Part shown: piece by piece, positions 59,490 to 64,000 of the stretch
Layout of the letters: every line of letters begins with the position of its first letter
Numbering within the stretch: position 1 is the first letter of the stretch
NCBI GenBank assembly: GCA_949130485.1
Contig: OX422196.1
Coordinates: forward strand, 3,516,889-3,580,888
Direction: 5' to 3'
Length of the DNA: 64,000 nt
Origin: Agelas oroides
Lineage: Eukaryota; Porifera; Demospongiae; Agelasida; Agelasidae
Position numbers and translations under genes: made by a program
Notes under the pieces: model-generated
The model's input: only the letters and a program-made list of their open reading frames with translations
The model's database searches: none
Told to the model about the DNA's origin: nothing

Positions 59490-60623
59490 CAGTGGCGGAT
59501 TTAGGGGGGATAAGGGGGGTGCAAATGCACCCCCCTTTGGTGGCTAGTAATGTATTTTGCGTACATAACTGCACGAGTCCATCAAATGATTATGCAGCAG
59601 TGGCATGCAGCAACAACAACCAGGCACAGTTACACATTCACGTATCAGTTCCTTACTGATCTCCAGATGTTTGACTATACACTGTAAAAAATTGGAGGTT
59701 GATTTAACCCAGAAAAGGTCATCTCAGTTGCAGTCTGGATTCATCTAGGTCAGTGGCTCACCTACTTTTGCCAGGGTTTAGGGTTACACCCCTTGTCCAG
59801 TGCAGGTTTCTAGCAAACAATGAATTGGGTTGCAAATGAAATTCAATTTGTTATTGCATGTTTGTGCCAAAAGGGGGTGGAACTCTCACTATATTCATGT
59901 AGTGTTGGATTGAGTCTGAAAAATATTCATGCACTATTGGCTAACCTTTGGGCAGTATTTACGTGCTTTTATGCGAGTATTCATGCCATATTGGAACTTT
60001 GAGTACACAAACACTGTAACCCTACACTGTGGTAAAAGTGGGAGGTGGTATAGATCCTGCAACTGAGGTAACCCATTTTAAACTGAATGATGAATCCAGA
60101 CTGCAACTGAGATGACCTTTTCTGGGTTAAATTAACCTCCAATTTTTTACAGTGTAGGCCTAGAGTTGCTTTGAGATATTCAGTTCGGCCCGAGGGGTCC
60201 GCCATGGCGCGTCTTGGCATACGAGATTTCGAAATCTACTGGATTTCACGTGGATTTCGGATTTCAGAGTGGATTTCTGGATTTCACAGTGGATTTCTAT
60301 GCCGACAGGTTTCTTCTTGTATGTTCTTGTTATAGTTCCCAGCTTAGCAAAAATTTTTCAGTTAGTTGTAGTTTTGGTTAACTAAATTTTAAAAAGGCCA
60401 TACTAAAATGTATTTAGTTAAAGTTATAGTTAAGTAAAACAACACTGTCGGACAGTGTACGAGATTTCTTTTGTGACGGACCCCTCGGTTCGGCCTTCCA
60501 GCTATATTTTATTTTGAATGCGTTCACGTGACCGAAAGTGGGCGTGGCAACCCAAAAATATCCGCCGCGCAAAGCGCGCCAATGACTTGAACCCCCCTTT
60601 CGAAATTTCTAGATCCACCACTG
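59490..60623. mobile_element. hAT-type element, 1134 bp, right copy only
   Basis: Ends CAGTGGCGGATTTAG / CTAGATCCACCACTG with G/C runs. The left copy (about 30540) is the empty site. 8-bp duplication imperfect (AACAAACA, AAACAGCA). No transposase frame. Confidence 0.75.
59680..60154. mobile_element. Nested Tc1/mariner-type MITE
   Basis: TIRs CACTGTAAAAAATTGGAGGT ..., over 60 bp each, TA at 59678-59679 and 60155-60156. Lies inside the hAT-type element. Confidence 0.8.
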
Positions 60624-60880
60624 AAACAGCACTAGTCAAGCAGAATATACTGAGTCCAGGGTAGTGCAACAACTACAGATTGACAGACAACCTCAGTCAG
60701 TCAATTTCAGCCTAAATGTTAATGGTAGTGTCAGAAGTTTGAAATCTTCAGAGGGGGCTTCAGCACTCAGATAGTTGCCACCAATGTTTACACCCTTGAG
60801 CAAGGTAAGTATTCTTTGTAGAGCATGGAATTACAATGGCAGTATACCAGTAGATGGCGTTACTATGCTCATGGTGATGC

Positions 60881-62207
60881 TAGCCTCGTCCCCAGGCTTT
60901 CTCCTCAAAAACTGGGGGAGAAGAGAGCTCAGGTGTAGGCACGGGTGGAAAACAAAAGTAGGAGGTTTCCATAACTTTATTTCTGCTTAGCATACGTTGT
61001 CCAAATTTAGAGAGAATATGTAGCTCATTAACAGGAATTGCCACACCCACTCTGGTAACCACGTGACCAATTATGATGTCACTATTTCCAAAACGGACCT
61101 AAAAATACATCGCCAAAATACCATTTCTTTTCCTTTAGATGTAAGTTTAAAAATGGTATGAGGATGTACTTTATCACATTAGCAACAAAAAAAATTGGTG
61201 GCTAAGGTACTAGAAATGGTTTTTGGCTGAAAGGTGCTTGGCCATCACTGGCTCCAATATAAAAGTCACGTGATCACCTTAGTGGGCGTGGCCTCATAAT
61301 TTCATTAGTTCTAGTGCACTGTAAAGTTTGGTGGCCAATGTGATCATACCTTTTGAGTTATTCAAATTTTGCATTTAAGGCACTGTTAATGAGCTGCCCA
61401 TGCCTTAATGCTGCTGAGAGCCTGGTAACATCCGCGGTAAAACTTGTCGACTTCCGGCGCGTCATCATTCATGTGATCAATGTAGGACGCTCCCACTTTA
61501 TTAATAATTGTCATGTGATTTAATAACCTCCCATGCAATATCAGTACTATCGCAAGCTATTTACAATTTCGCTCCTCGTCTTCGAGGCATCCGCAGCTCT
61601 GTTGAGTTCCGTGACGCACTTTGCACATGTAAACTCGGAGCAGCGAAGCATGGTGAGCGAGTAGTCTCGCGGAGCCAGACTCTCACACGAAAAGCGGGAG
61701 AGAGTCTGGTGACACTCGCATATTGAGTTGGTGCTAACAGCCCCAGGAATTTCTGGGGGCGATAATTGACCATAAGTGAGTTACCGTTTGAGAGTCTGGC
61801 TTCAATGTCACTTCCATGACTTCCTTTTCTGTCGCACACTTGTTGGCACCCACTTAATTACCTACTGACCTGCTGACAGGGCAACACCAACTCAATATGC
61901 GAGTGTCACCAGACTCTCTTCCGCTTTTCGTGTGAGAGTCTGGCTCCGCGAGACTAGTGAGCGAGTCGCTCCCGCAAACCAACTACAGCGAACTTCGATC
62001 TTGGACTCTCTGGACTTGCGCCCCTTCCGCACATTCGAAAACTGTTTTTCACCAACCTTCGAGGTGTAGTCTACGCTACAAGTTCATTTTCGAGTTGACA
62101 ATTTTTTGCTGAGTTGGCAAAATGTCACGTGTACACGTGGTTTCGTTCTGCAATCTGATTGGTACCTCCCCCCTCGTTTTTGAGGAGAGAGCCTGGGGAC
62201 GAGGCTA
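60881..62207. mobile_element. Mutator-type element, 1327 bp, right copy only
   Basis: TAGCCTCGTCCCCAGGC ... GCCTGGGGACGAGGCTA; duplication TGGTGATGC at 60872-60880 and 62208-62216. About 61430-62200 matches 1780-2320 of the 594-bp member; the extra length is a private left half and a nested MITE. Confidence 0.88.
61662..61956. mobile_element. Nested Mutator-type MITE, 295 bp
   Basis: TIRs TAGTCTCGCGGAGCCAGACT / AGTCTGGCTCCGCGAGACTA; 9-bp duplication GTGAGCGAG at 61653-61661 and 61957-61965. The 1731-2324 member (about 2020) is the empty site. Confidence 0.9.
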
Positions 62208-62419
62208 TGGTGATGCATAGTGCATATATGCTACAAGCTTCTTGCTGCAGTCAAGAATGGCATCACTATTGCTGGTTTAGTTCTTGGCTTCAATTGTCCT
62301 CCAAAATGGCAGTGTAGGTGGGCTACTATGCCCACTGTAATCTCATTTGCAAACACTCTTGTCCAGTGTTGCCTTCAATTGTCCGAGAAGGTCTTAGGAA
62401 AGTCTAGGAAGCATAGTAT

Positions 62420-63100
62420 CCTAGGATGATCCTGGGATACCTCAGCACCCCCTAGCTACTTCAAGTATGGAGTAGTCCAAGTTCACAGGCCAGGATATCC
62501 CAGGACGATCCAGGGATACTCTCACCAACCTCTAGCTACTTCAAGTACGGAGTAGTCCAAGTTCACTGGCCGGGATGATCCTGGCCTGTGATACATCAGC
62601 AACCTCTAGCTACTTCAAGTATGGAGTAATCCAAGTTTATAGGCCAGGATATCCCAGGATGATCCTGGGATGCCCTCAGCACCCCCTAGCTACTTCAAGT
62701 ACGGAGTAGAGGCCAGCTAGGACAATCCTGGGATACTCTCACCAACCTCTAGCTACTTCAAGTACGGAGTAGTCCAAGTTCACAGGCCAGGATATCCCAG
62801 GATGATCCTGGGATACCTCAGCAACCTCTAGCTACTTCAAGGACGGAGTAGCCCAATTTCACAGGCCAGGATATCCCAGGATGATCCTGGGATGCCCTCA
62901 GCAACCTCTAGCTACTTCAAGTACGGAGTAGTCCAAGTTTATAGGCCAGGATATCCCAGGATGATCCTGGGATGCCCTCAGCACCCCCTAGCTACTTCAA
63001 GTATGGAGTAGTCCAAGTTCACAGGACAGGATATCCCAGGATGATCCTGGGATACCTCAGCAACCTCTAGCTACTTCAAGTACGGAGTAGTCCAAGTTTG
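62420..63100. repeat. ~79-bp minisatellite, about 9 units
   Basis: Each unit has CCTCTAGCTACTTCAAGTA, CGGAGTAGTCCAAGTT and CAGGATATCCCAGGATGATC. The inner GGATATCC and GGATGATCC parts are palindromic. Confidence 0.9.
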
Positions 63101-63691
63101 AGGAATATTAAAATAATGCAAACAAGCGACACAACAGTTACGGTGATAAAATATCGTAGCTGGAATAATAATATTGCTGTTAATGCAATGGATAAATAGG
63201 GTGAATGATATAGGGATGCTGGATAAATATAATAAATAGCCAATAAATAGAAGTTGATTAGAATTTTCTCTGGATGCAAGATTGTCTTTCATCAGCAGTA
63301 TCATATTGATGCAAAGATCTGTAATGGTGAGGAGAAATACAATGACTCACTCATGACTCTGTGATGATTATGTAATCAGCTTACAAATGATCTGGCAAGG
63401 AGTGCTGAACACATTCATCATGTGCTGTGTGTGATGTGTGTAGATGTTATTTACTGCTTCAGAACCAGCTTAAAATGTGCAAGTGTTTAGTGTCATTAGC
63501 CGTTCATCTCTCAGATGATCAGCATGATTTTCCACCAAAGCACCATGGTAGTAATTGAAACTAAAACTATGCTTTGAAAGGGCTAATATGTCTCACACAT
63601 AGTAAAGCAGCTACAGGACAGGACATCCTGGACTATTCTCCCAATCAATAGCAGGAAAGAGTGCATTGTATTTAAAAGCTAGGTCTGACGT
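63101..63691. other. Unassigned AT-rich sequence
   Basis: No gene, repeat or TIR recognised. If the third gene follows gene B's layout, this is its first intron. Confidence 0.4.
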
Positions 63692-63870
63692 AGCCTTGCA
63701 CCCAGGCTCTTTGTTGTGGAGTAAAGAACCTGGTAATGTGCATTGGGGGGGGGGGGGGGCAAGTTGTTTACTTACTTCTACTACATCATTATTCATGTGA
63801 TTTGCACGTATACCACACTTTGAAAAGTTATCACGTGATTTCTGGAAGGCCACATCCGCATGTTTCAAAA
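63692..63870. mobile_element. Diverged Mutator-type MITE relic
   Basis: TAGCCTTGCACCCAGGCTCT, then AACCTGGTAATGTGCATT, a G-run, and CATCATTATTCATGTGAT follow the order of 1731-1840. The right end is not identified. Confidence 0.5.
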
Positions 63871-64000
63871 CAATAGGGGAAGTATACCATGGGAAAAGCA
63901 GCAGAGAACATTAGTTACTCTTAGTTAAATTGTATATAGTGCGAGAACTTCAAGACTTGAGAACCAGCATAGTATGCAAAGCAAGTAAGCTTACAATACT

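Larger units (their letters stand above)
44900..62340 (+). repeat. Segmental duplication, right copy
   Basis: Partner of the left copy, with same order and strand. It is longer because of private insertions at about 45430-47490, 49773-50774, 51191-51803, 52016-52576, 52901-53730, 54885-55364, 58643-58782, 59490-60623 and 60881-62207. Confidence 0.8.

Overview
This is metazoan nuclear DNA. The genes are split into short, phase-compatible exons with GT..AG introns. The intervening DNA is packed with retrotransposons and inverted-repeat DNA transposons, and vertebrate-type TTAGGG tracts occur. A CARD followed by many ankyrin repeats (ANK), in a tandem gene family full of MITEs, points to a non-bilaterian or basal marine invertebrate. 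A demosponge is my best guess; the species cannot be proved from the sequence.

The backbone is a tandem array of CARD-ankyrin genes on the + strand. Gene A enters from the left already in its ankyrin region: 13 ANK exons from 1479 to 21457, then a C-terminal exon ending at 24338. Gene B is complete: a probable non-coding first exon near 29385-29431, a CARD exon (31538-31832), a large exon with an unrecognised central region (31977-32815), 17 ANK exons (33122-53891) and a C-terminal exon (54270-54494). Its exons sum to 3039 coding bases, 1012 residues plus stop, with no frame conflict. A copy of gene B's promoter and first exon at 58330-58372 implies a third gene starting to the right. Nearly every ANK exon is exactly 99 bp, phase 0 at both ends, and encodes one 33-residue repeat, so exons can be added or lost without breaking the frame. 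Two exon types (A and B) and their introns have been amplified in both genes.

The right part of gene A plus its flank (about 16.2-31.1 kb) is paralogous to about 44.9-62.3 kb. This pair works as a filled-site/empty-site comparison: a 2.27-kb LTR element, a 0.83-kb TIR element and an 88-bp MITE sit only in the left copy, while many other insertions sit only in the right copy. Between the CARD-ANK genes, on the - strand and head-to-head with the next CARD-ANK promoter, lies a gene encoding an acidic linker and a coiled coil. Its left copy has a frameshift and its right copy is truncated.

Other regions: 1-1.5 kb, hAT-type MITE and intron; 2.9-10.0 kb, a zinc-ribbon-encoding repeat element in inverted copies around a ~150-bp satellite (7.4-9.2 kb); 11.1-13.3 kb, a degenerate LINE on the - strand abutting a degenerate Ty3/Gypsy pol fragment (13.3-15.3 kb); 38.9-40.1 kb, an element with a basic repeat ORF and a 13-bp minisatellite; 45.3-45.8 kb, Penelope-type GIY-YIG remains; 49.8-50.8 kb, a TIR element with nested palindromes and a TTAGGG tract; 59.5-62.2 kb, hAT- and Mutator-type elements, each carrying a younger element; 62.4-63.1 kb, a ~79-bp minisatellite. 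Coordinates of exons come from reading splice sites and frames; all comparisons were made by eye.
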